The position numbers and the translations under genes were made by a program. DNA of 64,000 bases from Oscillospiraceae bacterium. Lineage in GTDB: Bacteria > Bacillota > Clostridia > Oscillospirales > Acutalibacteraceae. The stretch covers positions 186,001 through 250,000 of the forward strand of contig SVOT01000001.1 of NCBI GenBank assembly GCA_015066225.1, in the 5' to 3' direction. The number at the start of each line of letters is the position of its first letter. Position 1 is the first letter of the stretch. The notes under the pieces are model-generated. The model had not been told where the DNA came from. It did no database searches and saw only the letters and a list, made by a program, of their open reading frames with translations. Below, piece after piece: positions 40,301-49,797 of the stretch.

Positions 40301-40819
40301 ATTATACCCGAATTTTTCTGACTGGCTCTGTGTAGGAATTGCATCATAAATCAGGTTATCGGGTGTTCCCACCTCGTCTGAAGAAACGCTTTCCTCGCAC
40401 ACTAAATCTTCCTGCACAAATTCAACGCTATCAAGAGATAAGTAATATTGATATGCATTTATAAAATCTTCTGAATTTTTAAACTGTAAAACGTGAAGAT
40501 CATTGTAGCCACAGATATGAGCAACAGCATTCATCGAATCTATTTCTCTGTGCGATTTTACAACAAGTCTGTTTGTATATTCTACGTTAGCTTTCGCATC
40601 TGCTAAAGAGCTTTCAGCCTCTGTTTGAGAATCACCATAATATTTTCCAACTGAACCGCTTATAGACATCTGATTATTACCTTCAATTAAGCTACTGACC
40701 TCGGACATAAACTCACGAAGAGCAGCGGATGAATAAGAATCATCGGCAAACACAGATAAAACTCCCACAGACGGGAGCAACAAACAAATTGTTAAAATTA
40801 AACACAAAAAACGTTTCAT
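37313..40819 (-). CDS. Secreted S8 subtilase with chitobiase-like and BspA-type LRR repeats and a C-terminal dockerin
   Basis: Signal peptide; VVDTGV/GHGTHVAG/GTSMATPF triad; repeated IGDSAFEGCDNL LRR_5 units; C-terminal GDVNQDGVSDVLDVQEVERSI. Confidence 0.9.
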   Translation of the reverse strand: MKRFLCLILTICLLLPSVGVLSVFADDSYSSAALREFMSEVSSLIEGNNQMSISGSVGKYYGDSQTEAESSLADAKANVEYTNRLVVKSHREIDSMNAVAHICGYNDLHVLQFKNSEDFINAYQYYLSLDSVEFVQEDLVCEESVSSDEVGTPDNLIYDAIPTQSQSEKFGYNAVKKYISDNEIVYENDLIVAVVDTGVCNDHDFLKGRVIPTGFNSINPEMSCYDDRGHGTHVAGIIVANTIENVKIKPYKVLGADGKGTALQVYLGIQAAVEDDVDVINLSLSVKGENALLHEAVTNAHNEGIITVAAAGNDGVNIDDIYCSPACFDEVITVMACDDSHKIPSFSNYGTKCNFAAPGEEIVSTYINNAYRKMSGTSMATPFITAAVTFAMFGGAVTKDDIIGKLDDNASFCLGNKSIKYVNAEYLTREKAKTSSPVFSYRSSTFTSSFDLSFTCKDADATIYYNTSLMDPGTYEVFTEPITVCYDMTVTAFAVREGSKPSYNMSYSYTRAVSDASLFTVDENGALTGYTGNDTDIVVPRIVNGIYVVSVADGAFENSGLRSVGFLPAMTQIGNSAFKNCDSLEYIRAAGCSVIGDSAFEGCDNLTRVNTSVVERIGDNAFKDCHKLNSVNLITTQYIGESAFENNSSLVTPGPNSIIELGDRAFYSSAVTSISLDVCTQIGKGAFAECTELEYFNSFRITEFPENLFYNCEALSYVSASSVELLSDGIFDNCDNLLTLKLNSLLNLESDSGNHFIPANCPKLAQFWADSLTELPDGAFKNAENLVEVSLLALEKVGKEAFYGCYLLDTINSTSIKYIGDYAFYGCTGLVNINVSDAETLGKAALGKTPIKTAEFKNLRTVTDGCFDECNLEKTYLNTVSAVYDLPDQGFAVISPYMITLDIAENDNCVMYVFNGTTAHKKAEELCLNYIVLTDETTFVTNAPKVITDASQPITVDYIGLNSKCVWYGLHSKDYNNDDTKRSVATGNTLVPSDSSWPYYCCVITNTFGDTSYSFESIYILNRDYKYYYPINDDVYIDSRVKPYTVYVGDNAIHSDIFDVIGFNSEVTGLEMSLTHVAGGVDYLATGTKATIKVLNTYSFDFQFVIKGDVNQDGVSDVLDVQEVERSIDKSTYFVGCAYTAANVVGATSGNTITVADYQEFVNQFMAS

Positions 40820-40903
40820 AAATACCCTCTAAATAAATTTATAATAATACTATACACCCTCAACCTTACAGCTATATTGTGAAATTATGAATAATTTGTA
40901 AAT

Positions 40904-40934
40904 AAAGCCGACTATCTGTCAAGACAGTCGGCTT
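40904..40934 (-). terminator. Hairpin terminator AAGCCGACTGTCTTGACAGATAGTCGGCTTT
   Basis: Strong inverted repeat after the second subtilase gene. Confidence 0.75.
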
Positions 40935-40938
40935 ATAT

Positions 40939-43900
40939 TCACCAAGATAACGCCTGGTTTACGGCTTGCTGATAATCCAAAGAGTCAATTGAACCATTTT
41001 GATTTGTGTCTGCAGCTGTTTTAAATAAATCTAAAAACTGACGTTTACCACTTGATACACGCTCAATCGCCCGAACATCTAAAACATCAACAACGCCGTC
41101 AGCATTAACGTCTGAGTAAACCACAAGGGTATATGAATCGGCAACAACGCCATCGTGATAAATATCGAGTGTTGTTCCTGTGCCGTAGCACTCCAGTCCT
41201 GCTGTTGTTGAATACGGGGTTAATTCAATATCGCCGTCAACAATCAAGGCGTTTTCGATTGTTCCCACGTTATTGGGGCTATACGTATAAATATAACATT
41301 CCATATAATCAACATTTGTCACGTCTTCATCAACTGTTCTTATTACATTGAACAAATTGTGGCAAAGAGAGCTGCGTATCTTTACTTCGTTGCCGTTATC
41401 CGTGCTTGTTGCTTCGCAGTAATAGTATTTATAATCCGCCTCTCTGCCTTCTTCATACAAGAACTCAATGGGGTCCTCAACATTTTCATCAAGCCCTTCA
41501 AGAACAACGGCATCAGTGCGATTTTCATTGTTACATCCGTACCATTTATATGTAAGATTAAAGCCAAAGCTTTCGAACATAAGAGCATCGGCGGAGTTAT
41601 AATAACCTGCGACATCTGTGATTACGGATTCCTTTTCACCTAAAGCAACAAAGGAGATATCATTGCTGTCACAATAATTTTCAACAACGGAACCGCTGTG
41701 ACCGATAACAACGCTATTCTTTTGGTCAGCGCTGAAGCTTTTTATTCCGGAGCCGATTAAAACATAGTCTGCTACCGGCAAAGAATATAATTCCACAACA
41801 TTTTCAAGATAAAGGCAATCAAAGCTCAGACCATTAAACGCACCAACCTCGGCGGTTTTTAACCCTTTCATTTCGAACTTACCTGTTTCCATTAAGCCAC
41901 TTGCGTTCAAAGCATTTTTGCCGATATATTCAAGTATATCAAACTCAAAAGCATCGGCAGTAATTCTCTTGCAGCCCGCAAAGGCTTCTTCGTTTATCTT
42001 TTTCACGTGCTTGTAATCACATCTTGAGTTCGATGCACTAAGATATGAGCAATTCTTGAAGCATCCCTTAGGTATTTCAGTAAACCTAACCGGAAGCACA
42101 ACAGTTGCTAAATTACCACAATTTGCAAAAGCATATTCGCCCAGTGAATTAATTTTTGTAATTGTTGCATTACTTAAGTTGTCGCAATATGCAAAAGCAT
42201 ATTCGCCAATATCGGTGATACTTTCCAAAGTCGGGTAACTAATTTTATCACAGTTATAAAAGCAGTAATCGCCAACTGAAGTTAAAACCGGCATATCTAT
42301 TTTTGTAAGATACACATTGTTTTTAAAAGCACTCGCCGGCAAGGCTTCAACAAGAGGAAGTGCTACCTCAGCATTAACCGAACACTCTGCAAAAGCTCCG
42401 TCACCAATTTGTGTTACAAGCGGGAAGCTGACTTTTTTGATTTTCGTTCCATAGAATGCTTCATTGCCTATTTCAACAACAGACGATAAATAGTAAGTGT
42501 TCAAGGGAGTGTTATAAAAAGCTCTGTCACCAATAACCTCCGCTTTATTAAAATGAACGATGGTTATCAACGGACAACCTGACAGGAAATTTGCAGGAAC
42601 TTCTTTTAACGAATTAAGGGAAACTGTACGTAATTTTTCAGAATTCGGAAAAGCAATGCTGCCGTTTTCAGTGGTCGGAAATTCAGTCAATGCATCAAAA
42701 GATATGCTCTGAACCGCACTGTTATCAAACGCAGAAAAATCAATATCAGTCGCTTTATCTGCCGTGATGCTGAAGAAATTAGAGCAACCGGAAAATACGT
42801 TTGACTCAATTCTTTTAGCATTGTTTATTGAACAAGTATATAATTCAGGACAGTTGTAAAAAGCACGCACACCCAAAACCTCAGCAGAGTCAATATAAAC
42901 ATAGTAAAGCTTAGGTAAATTCATAAAGCACTCATTAGGAATCGACTTTATTGCGTTACCGTAAAAGGTTTTCAGAGATGTAAAGCCTTGCATATTATCC
43001 GTTGAATCAAAACCGGTGGCGCCATCAACGTTTATATATGTGATGTTTGACTCAATGCCTTCAAAAGCATCAACATTGATTACCTTCAAATTTTTAAGAA
43101 CAACAGTTGTTAACGATGAACAACCTGAAAATGCATTGTCCGCTGCAGTCTCAAGCATTGGCAATTCAATTCGTGTAAGAGCTGTACCACAGAAAGCATT
43201 TTCCCCGATAGTTTTTGCTACAGGTAAGTTCACAGTTGTTAAATTTGCACAGCCAAAAAACATGCTCGCCTTGATATCTTGCAAGGTCATATCCGTATAT
43301 GATTCAAGAGAATACAATGAACCGGGCAAACCGTCGTAACGGCTTTCAAGGCTTTCGAAAACAACAGTTTTAATTGCCGAGGAATCGCTGAACGTTGTAT
43401 TATCAAAGCTCTTCAACTTGGGAAGATTTACAGATTCAAGAGTAGATATTTTTGAAAATGCATATTTGCCTGCTGATTCCAAACCGGAAAAGCTTGCAGA
43501 TGTAATGGCAGTGCCATAAAATCCATAATCACCGACACTTGTAATGCTCGATAATTCAACATTAGAAAGCTGCTTGCAATTTTTAAAGAAATTATCGGGC
43601 ACAGATGTAATTTCATTTGCAACAAAATCAGTAACGTTCGGAGCAAATTCACCCAAGAGTAAGTCTTTTGTTTCAAAGACCTCTGCACAGTTAAAGCTGA
43701 ATTTTTTAATGTTATTACAACCCTCGAAGTCACTTAAATCAACTGTAACTAAAGAATCAAAACACACCTCTTCAAGTGAAGCACAAGAAACAAATGCATC
43801 AACGCCGATTTCAGTTACCTTCTCGAATGCAGCACTTGCAAGTGCCGTGCCGTAAAATGCCTCTGAACCAATTTTTTCAGCATTAATAAATGTTGCGGAA

Positions 43901-46065
43901 TTTAATGCGGTGCAGCCACTGAACGCCTTGTCACCTATGCTGAGAACCTTTTCGGAGCTTATAGATTTAATTGTAACACAATTCTCAAACGCAGAAGCGC
44001 CGATAACCTCTGCATTTGTAATTATAGCACTAAACAAATTGGCGCAATCTGCGAAAGCGCCCTCACCTATAGTTGTGGCTTTACCTGATATAACAGAATT
44101 CACGCCCGATCCCGCAAAAGCACGTGTACCGATTATAGTAGCAGAGGAAACCGTTACCGTTTTTAAGGAAGTAGCATTTTCAAAACTATATTCCTGAACT
44201 TCAATAAGCTTTGGGAAATTGATAGAAGTCAATGATGAGCAACCGTAAAAAGCTTCTGCACCAATCTGAGTTACCGCCGTTGCAGAAATTGTCTTTAACG
44301 AATTGCATCCGGAAAATGCAGAATCTCCAATTTGTGTTAATCCGCTTGCAGATATATTTTCAAGATTAACGCAATCCTTGAATGCATTATTACCGATTTT
44401 AGTTATTGTTGAGTTAAGAGTAACTGAAGTAACTATCGCATTATTACGGAATGCATCATCTGCAACAGCTGTTATTTTTATATCATTATACGTCGCAGGT
44501 ATGCTCACCTGTGCATCCGAACCGTTATACGAAAGAACCGTTCCCGCCTCATCAATTGTAAAATAGGATGCATCAACATCAATTTTTGTTAGGGTTACGC
44601 TGGCAGGCGAACCTAGTAGCTTGCCTGTTTCAACACAATATGCCGAAACGGACACAGACTCTGAAAATGTCAGCGGAGCTTTGTATTCAAGATATGTATT
44701 CTTTGCCATTTTATCTGTTCTGTAAAGGATTTTGGCACCCGCAACAGAGCAGCTGATTTCTAACGAAACCGACCCCATAAACGAAGTTGAAGATTTATTA
44801 AAAACAGGTTTAACCGTTTGTTCTGCGTACGTAACGGGCGAACCCGGATAAACACATTTACCCGAAACACCACCGTAACAGGGCTGACTAATCTGAAGAA
44901 GCTTTGCTTTGACGCTGTCAGGCGAAAGAGAAGAGTTTTTAGACAATTGATATGTAACTGCGGCTACGATAAACGGTGCCGCCATAGAGGTTCCTGAGGA
45001 AGATTTATAAGTATTCCCTAAATATGAGCTTAAAATATTTTCTCCGGGTGCGGCAACGTCACATGATGTGCCGTGATTTGAAAATGAGCAAATACGCCTT
45101 GTATCATCACAAGCCATAACCGTTATTGCTTCCTCAAAACTTGCGGGCGAATATGTATTGTTTGAAATATCATAACCGTCATTACCCGCAGCGGCAACCA
45201 CAACAATACCCGCATTATATGCATTTCTGACGCCTTCGTGAAGAATTTCACTTTCACCCTGTCTGGAAAGGCTGAGATTTATTATATCGACACCATCTTC
45301 AATGGCAGCCTGAATACCCAGATACACCTGCGTATCCGTACCTCTACCACTGTCATCAAGAACCTTATAAGGTCTTATTTTAACGTTTGTTAAGGTGTTC
45401 GAAGCAATAATACCGGCAACCTGTGTGCCGTGACCCCTGTCATCATAGCATGAATCGCCGCCAACACTGTTGAAGCCTGTTGTCTGTACTCTGCCACTCA
45501 AAAGGTCATGGTCATTTTCAACGCCGGAATCCACAACTGCAACTGTAATTGTAGGCAAGCTACTCGCAGAGCCAAGCGAAGACATTGCGGATGTGTAGCC
45601 GAATTTTGCCGATTGAGCTTCCATAGGTCTTTGAACAACACTTTCGGAAACGACTGAGCCTTCTTCACAGAATTTATCTTCCTGAACGTAGTCAACATAA
45701 TCAAGCTCGGAATAGTACTTATATGCCTCAGAAAAAGACTCACCATCATCGAACTGAAGTATATGTAAATCATTATATCCGCATATATGATTTACACTGT
45801 CAAGTGAATCAATTTCATTTTTAGATTTAACAATCAATCTGTTTGTGCTATCGTTTTCGTCTTCTTCAGAAGAACTACCGTTATTATAAAACTTATCAAT
45901 GCTACCGCTGATTGTAAAACCGGAAGAACTAACCATATCGTTATATGAATTATTAAACTCTTGCAACGCCGATAATTCATCGGAATCTGCGGCAAAAGCC
46001 GAAAACACACCTATTGACGGCATAAGCAGGCATATTGATATTATTATGCACAATATTCTTTTCAT
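40939..46065 (-). CDS. Giant (1708 aa) secreted S8 subtilase with extended BspA-type LRR array and C-terminal dockerin
   Basis: Signal peptide; VVDSGV/GHGTQVAG/GTSMAAPF; more than 25 IGD.AF.GC..L units by eye; SDVNADGVVDVLDVRAIERV...ADTNQNGSIDSLDYQQAVNQAL. Confidence 0.9.
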   Translation of the reverse strand: MKRILCIIISICLLMPSIGVFSAFAADSDELSALQEFNNSYNDMVSSSGFTISGSIDKFYNNGSSSEEDENDSTNRLIVKSKNEIDSLDSVNHICGYNDLHILQFDDGESFSEAYKYYSELDYVDYVQEDKFCEEGSVVSESVVQRPMEAQSAKFGYTSAMSSLGSASSLPTITVAVVDSGVENDHDLLSGRVQTTGFNSVGGDSCYDDRGHGTQVAGIIASNTLTNVKIRPYKVLDDSGRGTDTQVYLGIQAAIEDGVDIINLSLSRQGESEILHEGVRNAYNAGIVVVAAAGNDGYDISNNTYSPASFEEAITVMACDDTRRICSFSNHGTSCDVAAPGENILSSYLGNTYKSSSGTSMAAPFIVAAVTYQLSKNSSLSPDSVKAKLLQISQPCYGGVSGKCVYPGSPVTYAEQTVKPVFNKSSTSFMGSVSLEISCSVAGAKILYRTDKMAKNTYLEYKAPLTFSESVSVSAYCVETGKLLGSPASVTLTKIDVDASYFTIDEAGTVLSYNGSDAQVSIPATYNDIKITAVADDAFRNNAIVTSVTLNSTITKIGNNAFKDCVNLENISASGLTQIGDSAFSGCNSLKTISATAVTQIGAEAFYGCSSLTSINFPKLIEVQEYSFENATSLKTVTVSSATIIGTRAFAGSGVNSVISGKATTIGEGAFADCANLFSAIITNAEVIGASAFENCVTIKSISSEKVLSIGDKAFSGCTALNSATFINAEKIGSEAFYGTALASAAFEKVTEIGVDAFVSCASLEEVCFDSLVTVDLSDFEGCNNIKKFSFNCAEVFETKDLLLGEFAPNVTDFVANEITSVPDNFFKNCKQLSNVELSSITSVGDYGFYGTAITSASFSGLESAGKYAFSKISTLESVNLPKLKSFDNTTFSDSSAIKTVVFESLESRYDGLPGSLYSLESYTDMTLQDIKASMFFGCANLTTVNLPVAKTIGENAFCGTALTRIELPMLETAADNAFSGCSSLTTVVLKNLKVINVDAFEGIESNITYINVDGATGFDSTDNMQGFTSLKTFYGNAIKSIPNECFMNLPKLYYVYIDSAEVLGVRAFYNCPELYTCSINNAKRIESNVFSGCSNFFSITADKATDIDFSAFDNSAVQSISFDALTEFPTTENGSIAFPNSEKLRTVSLNSLKEVPANFLSGCPLITIVHFNKAEVIGDRAFYNTPLNTYYLSSVVEIGNEAFYGTKIKKVSFPLVTQIGDGAFAECSVNAEVALPLVEALPASAFKNNVYLTKIDMPVLTSVGDYCFYNCDKISYPTLESITDIGEYAFAYCDNLSNATITKINSLGEYAFANCGNLATVVLPVRFTEIPKGCFKNCSYLSASNSRCDYKHVKKINEEAFAGCKRITADAFEFDILEYIGKNALNASGLMETGKFEMKGLKTAEVGAFNGLSFDCLYLENVVELYSLPVADYVLIGSGIKSFSADQKNSVVIGHSGSVVENYCDSNDISFVALGEKESVITDVAGYYNSADALMFESFGFNLTYKWYGCNNENRTDAVVLEGLDENVEDPIEFLYEEGREADYKYYYCEATSTDNGNEVKIRSSLCHNLFNVIRTVDEDVTNVDYMECYIYTYSPNNVGTIENALIVDGDIELTPYSTTAGLECYGTGTTLDIYHDGVVADSYTLVVYSDVNADGVVDVLDVRAIERVSSGKRQFLDLFKTAADTNQNGSIDSLDYQQAVNQALSW

Positions 46066-46151
46066 AAAGCTCTCCTTTGGTTGTTCTCAAAATAATAATA
46101 ATTCATAATCTTAATATCTGCGTTGCAAAAATATGAACAATCTGTAAACAA

Positions 46152-46190
46152 AAAAAGAGAGTCATCTACCTGCCCGGTAAATGACTCTTT
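46152..46190 (-). terminator. Terminator AAAGAGTCATTTACC..GGTAGATGACTCTCTTTTTTT
   Basis: Inverted repeat plus minus-strand T-run downstream of the ACT gene. Confidence 0.75.
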
Positions 46191-46202
46191 ATCAGATTTA
46201 TT

Positions 46203-46637
46203 TTAAAGCTTCTGAACATCTGCCTCGGTAATCATATGAATTCCTTGTTCAACAAGTGCATTCTGAGCGCCTGCTACGTCTTCAACACGGAAAATCATAT
46301 AAGCGTGCTTTGTAACACCGTTACCCATAAAAGCATACATATAGTCAATGTTAAAGCCCTTTGCCTCAAGGATATTAAGAACCTTGTTAAGACCGCCGGG
46401 AACATCAGGAATTTTAACACCCAAAACGTCAGTTAACGAGTGAATATAACCTTCATCCTTTAAAACGGTAGTTGCTTTATAAAGGTCTTTAACAATGATA
46501 CGAACAATACCAAAATCCCCTGTTTCCGCAAGAGAAAGGGCTCTCATATCAATTTCGTTTTTTGCAAGAACGCTTGTCATTGCGCTCATTGAACCGGGTT
46601 TATTTTCAACAAAAACTGAAATTTGTTTTATACTCAT
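46203..46637 (-). CDS. Tandem ACT-domain protein
   Basis: ISVFVENKPGSMSAMTSVLAKNEIDMRALSLAE; VPGGLNKVLNILEAKGFNIDYMYAF. Confidence 0.85.
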   Translation of the reverse strand: MSIKQISVFVENKPGSMSAMTSVLAKNEIDMRALSLAETGDFGIVRIIVKDLYKATTVLKDEGYIHSLTDVLGVKIPDVPGGLNKVLNILEAKGFNIDYMYAFMGNGVTKHAYMIFRVEDVAGAQNALVEQGIHMITEADVQKL

Positions 46638-46649
46638 AGCAGCTCCTCC

Positions 46650-47951
46650 TCAGATTTTTCTTTTATCAATAATGCGAACAGCCTTACCTTCACTACGAAC
46701 GATTGATTTCGGAGCAACCAAGGTAACTTTAGCAGAAATACCGAGCATTGAGCGAAGACCGTCAACAAGCTCTTTTTGTCTCTTGTCAATTTCACCCATA
46801 TTATCAGTGAACATTTCAGGTGTCATTTCAACGTGAACGTCAAGAGTATCGGTATTTTTAACTCTGTCAACAATAATCTGGTAGTTAGCAGAATACCCCT
46901 TATTGAGAAGAACTGTTTCTATCTGTGAGGGGAACACGTTAACACCGCGAATAATCAGCATATCATCACTTCTGCCCATGGGCTTGCACATTTTAATAAA
47001 CGTACGTCCGCAAGAGCATTTTTCACGCTTGAGAACACAAATATCCTTAGTTCTGTAGCGAAGTATGGGGAAAGCTTCTTTTGTTATTGCAGTGAAAACA
47101 AGCTCACCCTTTGAGCCCTCGGGAAGAACCTCGAGTGTTTCGGGGTCAATAATCTCTGCAATAAAATGGTCTTCGTTTATATGCATACCGCTCTGTGCAG
47201 AGCATTCAAATGCAACACCCGGACCCGAAAGCTCCGTAAGGCCATATATATCATAAGCCTTGATTCCAAGAGCTTTTTCGATATCATGGCGCATCTCTTC
47301 ACTCCAGGCTTCTGCGCCGAAAATGCCCGCTTTAAGAGGAATCTGTTCGGGAGAAAGGCCCATTTCTTTCATTGACTCACCAAGATATGCAGCATATGAA
47401 GGTGTACAACAAAGGATGGTTGATTTTAAATCCTGCATAAACATAATCTGTCGCTCAGTATTACCCGAAGAAATCGGGATAGTAAGACAACCAACCTTAT
47501 GGCTACCGCCGTTAAGCCCGGCACCGCCTGTAAAAAGACCGTAACCGTATGCAACGTGACAAACATCCTCATTTGTTGCGCCTGCAGCTGTCAATGCACG
47601 AGCACAACAATCATCCCAAAGATCTATATCGTGCTGTGTGTAATATGCCATTACACGTTTACCTGTTGTACCTGATGTTGAGTGAATTCTCACACATTCA
47701 GACAGGGGCTTTGCAAGCAATCCGTAAGGATAACCCTCTCTTAAATCATCCTTAGTGACAAAGGGTAATTTATGTAAATCTTCCGTTCCTTTAATATCAT
47801 CAGGTGTAACGCCTGCATTTTCCATTTTTGCACGATAGAGAGGAACGTTATCCCACACATGCTTAACCTGTTTAACTAATCTCTCGTCCTGCCAAGCCTT
47901 GAGCTGTTCCGGGCTGGCAGTCTCAACCTCAGGTTGATAGTAATGTTCCAT
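46650..47951 (-). CDS. Phenylacetate-CoA ligase family protein
   Basis: HSTSGTTGKRVMAYYT, YGLTELSGPGVAFEC, IKMCKPMGRSDDMLIIRGVNVFPSQIE. Confidence 0.9.
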   Translation of the reverse strand: MEHYYQPEVETASPEQLKAWQDERLVKQVKHVWDNVPLYRAKMENAGVTPDDIKGTEDLHKLPFVTKDDLREGYPYGLLAKPLSECVRIHSTSGTTGKRVMAYYTQHDIDLWDDCCARALTAAGATNEDVCHVAYGYGLFTGGAGLNGGSHKVGCLTIPISSGNTERQIMFMQDLKSTILCCTPSYAAYLGESMKEMGLSPEQIPLKAGIFGAEAWSEEMRHDIEKALGIKAYDIYGLTELSGPGVAFECSAQSGMHINEDHFIAEIIDPETLEVLPEGSKGELVFTAITKEAFPILRYRTKDICVLKREKCSCGRTFIKMCKPMGRSDDMLIIRGVNVFPSQIETVLLNKGYSANYQIIVDRVKNTDTLDVHVEMTPEMFTDNMGEIDKRQKELVDGLRSMLGISAKVTLVAPKSIVRSEGKAVRIIDKRKI

Positions 47952-48050
47952 AATTGTCTCCTTGAATAATATATCTATAAAATTACACTAAAGTGTATTT
48001 TTATACAGCAGATTATAAAACTCAAAAAAAGCAAAGTCAATAGATAATAT

Positions 48051-48500
48051 TCATTTTCTCTTGATTTTGTTTAAAATTGCTGTAAAAAACAACCTGACAA
48101 GTGATGCAGCGATAATACCGCCACCAATACCGACACCAACAGTCAAAGTTGTTAAAAAGTTTTTCGATGCCAAATCAAAATTCTCTGAAATCAAATTACT
48201 CATTGTATAATACAGGGTTCCGCCCGGAACCAAAGCAATACAACCGGGTAAAAGGAAAACAGTAGCCGGGGCTTTCCCTAATCTTGCAAAAGCCTCTGCT
48301 AACAATGCAACTGCAAAGGAAGCTACTGCGTTGGGTATAAAATCGCCACCAATGAGCTCACTCAAGCCAAAATACAATAAACAGGCTGCTAAACCGCATA
48401 TTGTAGCAAATGGCCATAATTTTACCTTCAACTTAAATATAATTGCAAAACCCAGAGTGCTGATGGTGCCGGCGATGATTTTTAAAAGAAACTCATCCAT
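48051..48500 (-). CDS. Threonine/serine exporter ThrE-like small subunit (ThrE_2)
   Basis: Polytopic, PGCIALVPGGTLYYTM; overlaps the larger ThrE subunit. ORF track start 48542, likely ATG 48500. Confidence 0.8.
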   Translation of the reverse strand: MDEFLLKIIAGTISTLGFAIIFKLKVKLWPFATICGLAACLLYFGLSELIGGDFIPNAVASFAVALLAEAFARLGKAPATVFLLPGCIALVPGGTLYYTMSNLISENFDLASKNFLTTLTVGVGIGGGIIAASLVRLFFTAILNKIKRK

Positions 48501-49317
48501 TAACAACACCCCCGAACACAAGAATGGCAACAATAAAGCCAAAAGCCACCATAATAGCCGTCAGAATAGCCTGAACAAGCTGTATAACACCGGAAACAGT
48601 ATCACCGAACAGCAAATCTCTTACTGCATTACCAAACGCCAGACCCGGAATTAACAGCATTATTGTGCCTATCATAACCATATCTATATTTTGTCCTATT
48701 CCAAAATGAACGAGAATCAAAGCACACATCGCACCTACAAAAGATGCAGCAACAGTATATAGCATCTGGTTAAAGAGCTTGACCTTATGAAGGTTAATTA
48801 TTGAAACAACGAGACCGGCAACGGCAGCTGCGAACGCATCCCAAAGATTGCCGCCAAAAAATACGGCAAACCCACCGGCAGCAATAATCCCGCCCAATAG
48901 TGTCAAAATCTTTGGAAAAGGCTTTTTATTCAATGCAACCGATATACAATTATCCACGTCACCTAAAGAAACAGCTCCGCAACAAACGTCTCTGGAGAGA
49001 TTATTCATTGCATCAAGTGTATACATATTATTTGAAGTTTTATAAATTCTTCTGACCTGTGAAGAAGTTGTGCCATCACTCATTCTTATACCAGCAATAA
49101 CTAGTGACGGTAAAGCAAATACATCTGTATGAACTGCGCCATATGCACTGCAAATGCGTTCGATGGTATCTTCAATTCGGTGGGGTTCACCACCACAACG
49201 AAGAATGTTCTCACCAATATCAAGAGCTTTACTCAAAATATAATCGGCAGTATATAATGATGCATCCGCAATTTCAAGCTTAGAAACAGCATTTTTAGGC
49301 TTCTTATTTTTAAACAA
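48493..49317 (-). CDS. Threonine/serine exporter ThrE-like large subunit (DUF1212)
   Basis: LRCGGEPHRIEDTIERICSAYG...IPGLAFGNAVRDLLFGDTVSG. Confidence 0.85.
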   Translation of the reverse strand: MFKNKKPKNAVSKLEIADASLYTADYILSKALDIGENILRCGGEPHRIEDTIERICSAYGAVHTDVFALPSLVIAGIRMSDGTTSSQVRRIYKTSNNMYTLDAMNNLSRDVCCGAVSLGDVDNCISVALNKKPFPKILTLLGGIIAAGGFAVFFGGNLWDAFAAAVAGLVVSIINLHKVKLFNQMLYTVAASFVGAMCALILVHFGIGQNIDMVMIGTIMLLIPGLAFGNAVRDLLFGDTVSGVIQLVQAILTAIMVAFGFIVAILVFGGVVNG

Positions 49318-49329
49318 AAGAAATCACCT

Positions 49330-49749
49330 TTATGATTTATATTTTCTGGATTCAATAAAATCCTGCAGAATTATCTCTGCTGCAACGGCATCAACAACGT
49401 TTTTCCTTTTTTTGCCTCTTACGTTGTTTTCGCTAAGAATTCTGTGAGCAGAAACAGTTGTTAAGCGCTCATCCCAAAAAGAAACAGGAATTTCTGTCTT
49501 GGATTTAATCAACTCACCTAAATTCTCACAGGCTTCAGCTCTGAACCCCTTGGATCCATCCATATTTTTAGGTAACCCTACAACAATCATCTCTGCCTTT
49601 TTCTCGCAAGCAACAGCTACAATCTTTTCTGCAAGAGCTTCAGGATTCCATTCATTAATAACACAAACAGGTGACGCGAGCATTTCTAACTTGTCACAAA
49701 CTGCAACACCTGTTCTTTTATCGCCATAATCGACAGATAAAATAATCAT
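49330..49749 (-). CDS. ruvX: Putative pre-16S rRNA nuclease / Holliday junction resolvase RuvX (YqgF)
   Basis: LSVDYGDKRTGVAVCD, VVGLPKNMDGS, FWDERLTTVSA, VDAVAAEIILQDF. Confidence 0.95.
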   Translation of the reverse strand: MIILSVDYGDKRTGVAVCDKLEMLASPVCVINEWNPEALAEKIVAVACEKKAEMIVVGLPKNMDGSKGFRAEACENLGELIKSKTEIPVSFWDERLTTVSAHRILSENNVRGKKRKNVVDAVAAEIILQDFIESRKYKS

Positions 49750-49761
49750 ATTTAACCTCTC

Positions 49762-49792
49762 AAAAAGGCTGATAGCTAACTATCAGCCTTTT
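49762..49792 (-). terminator. Terminator AAGGCTGATAGTTAGCTATCAGCCTTTTTG
   Basis: Inverted repeat plus T-run between PBP and ruvX. Confidence 0.8.
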
Positions 49793-49797
49793 ATTAA

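Noticed and set aside
41133-45773. Multiple 60-107-aa ORFs opposite the giant subtilase
   Set aside because: Antisense shadow ORFs produced by the repetitive LRR coding sequence.
40939-46065. Possible tandem DNA repeat expansion or CRISPR-like periodicity
   Set aside because: Periodicity is explained by ~23-aa LRR_5 protein repeats; DNA units are diverged and lack identical direct repeats.
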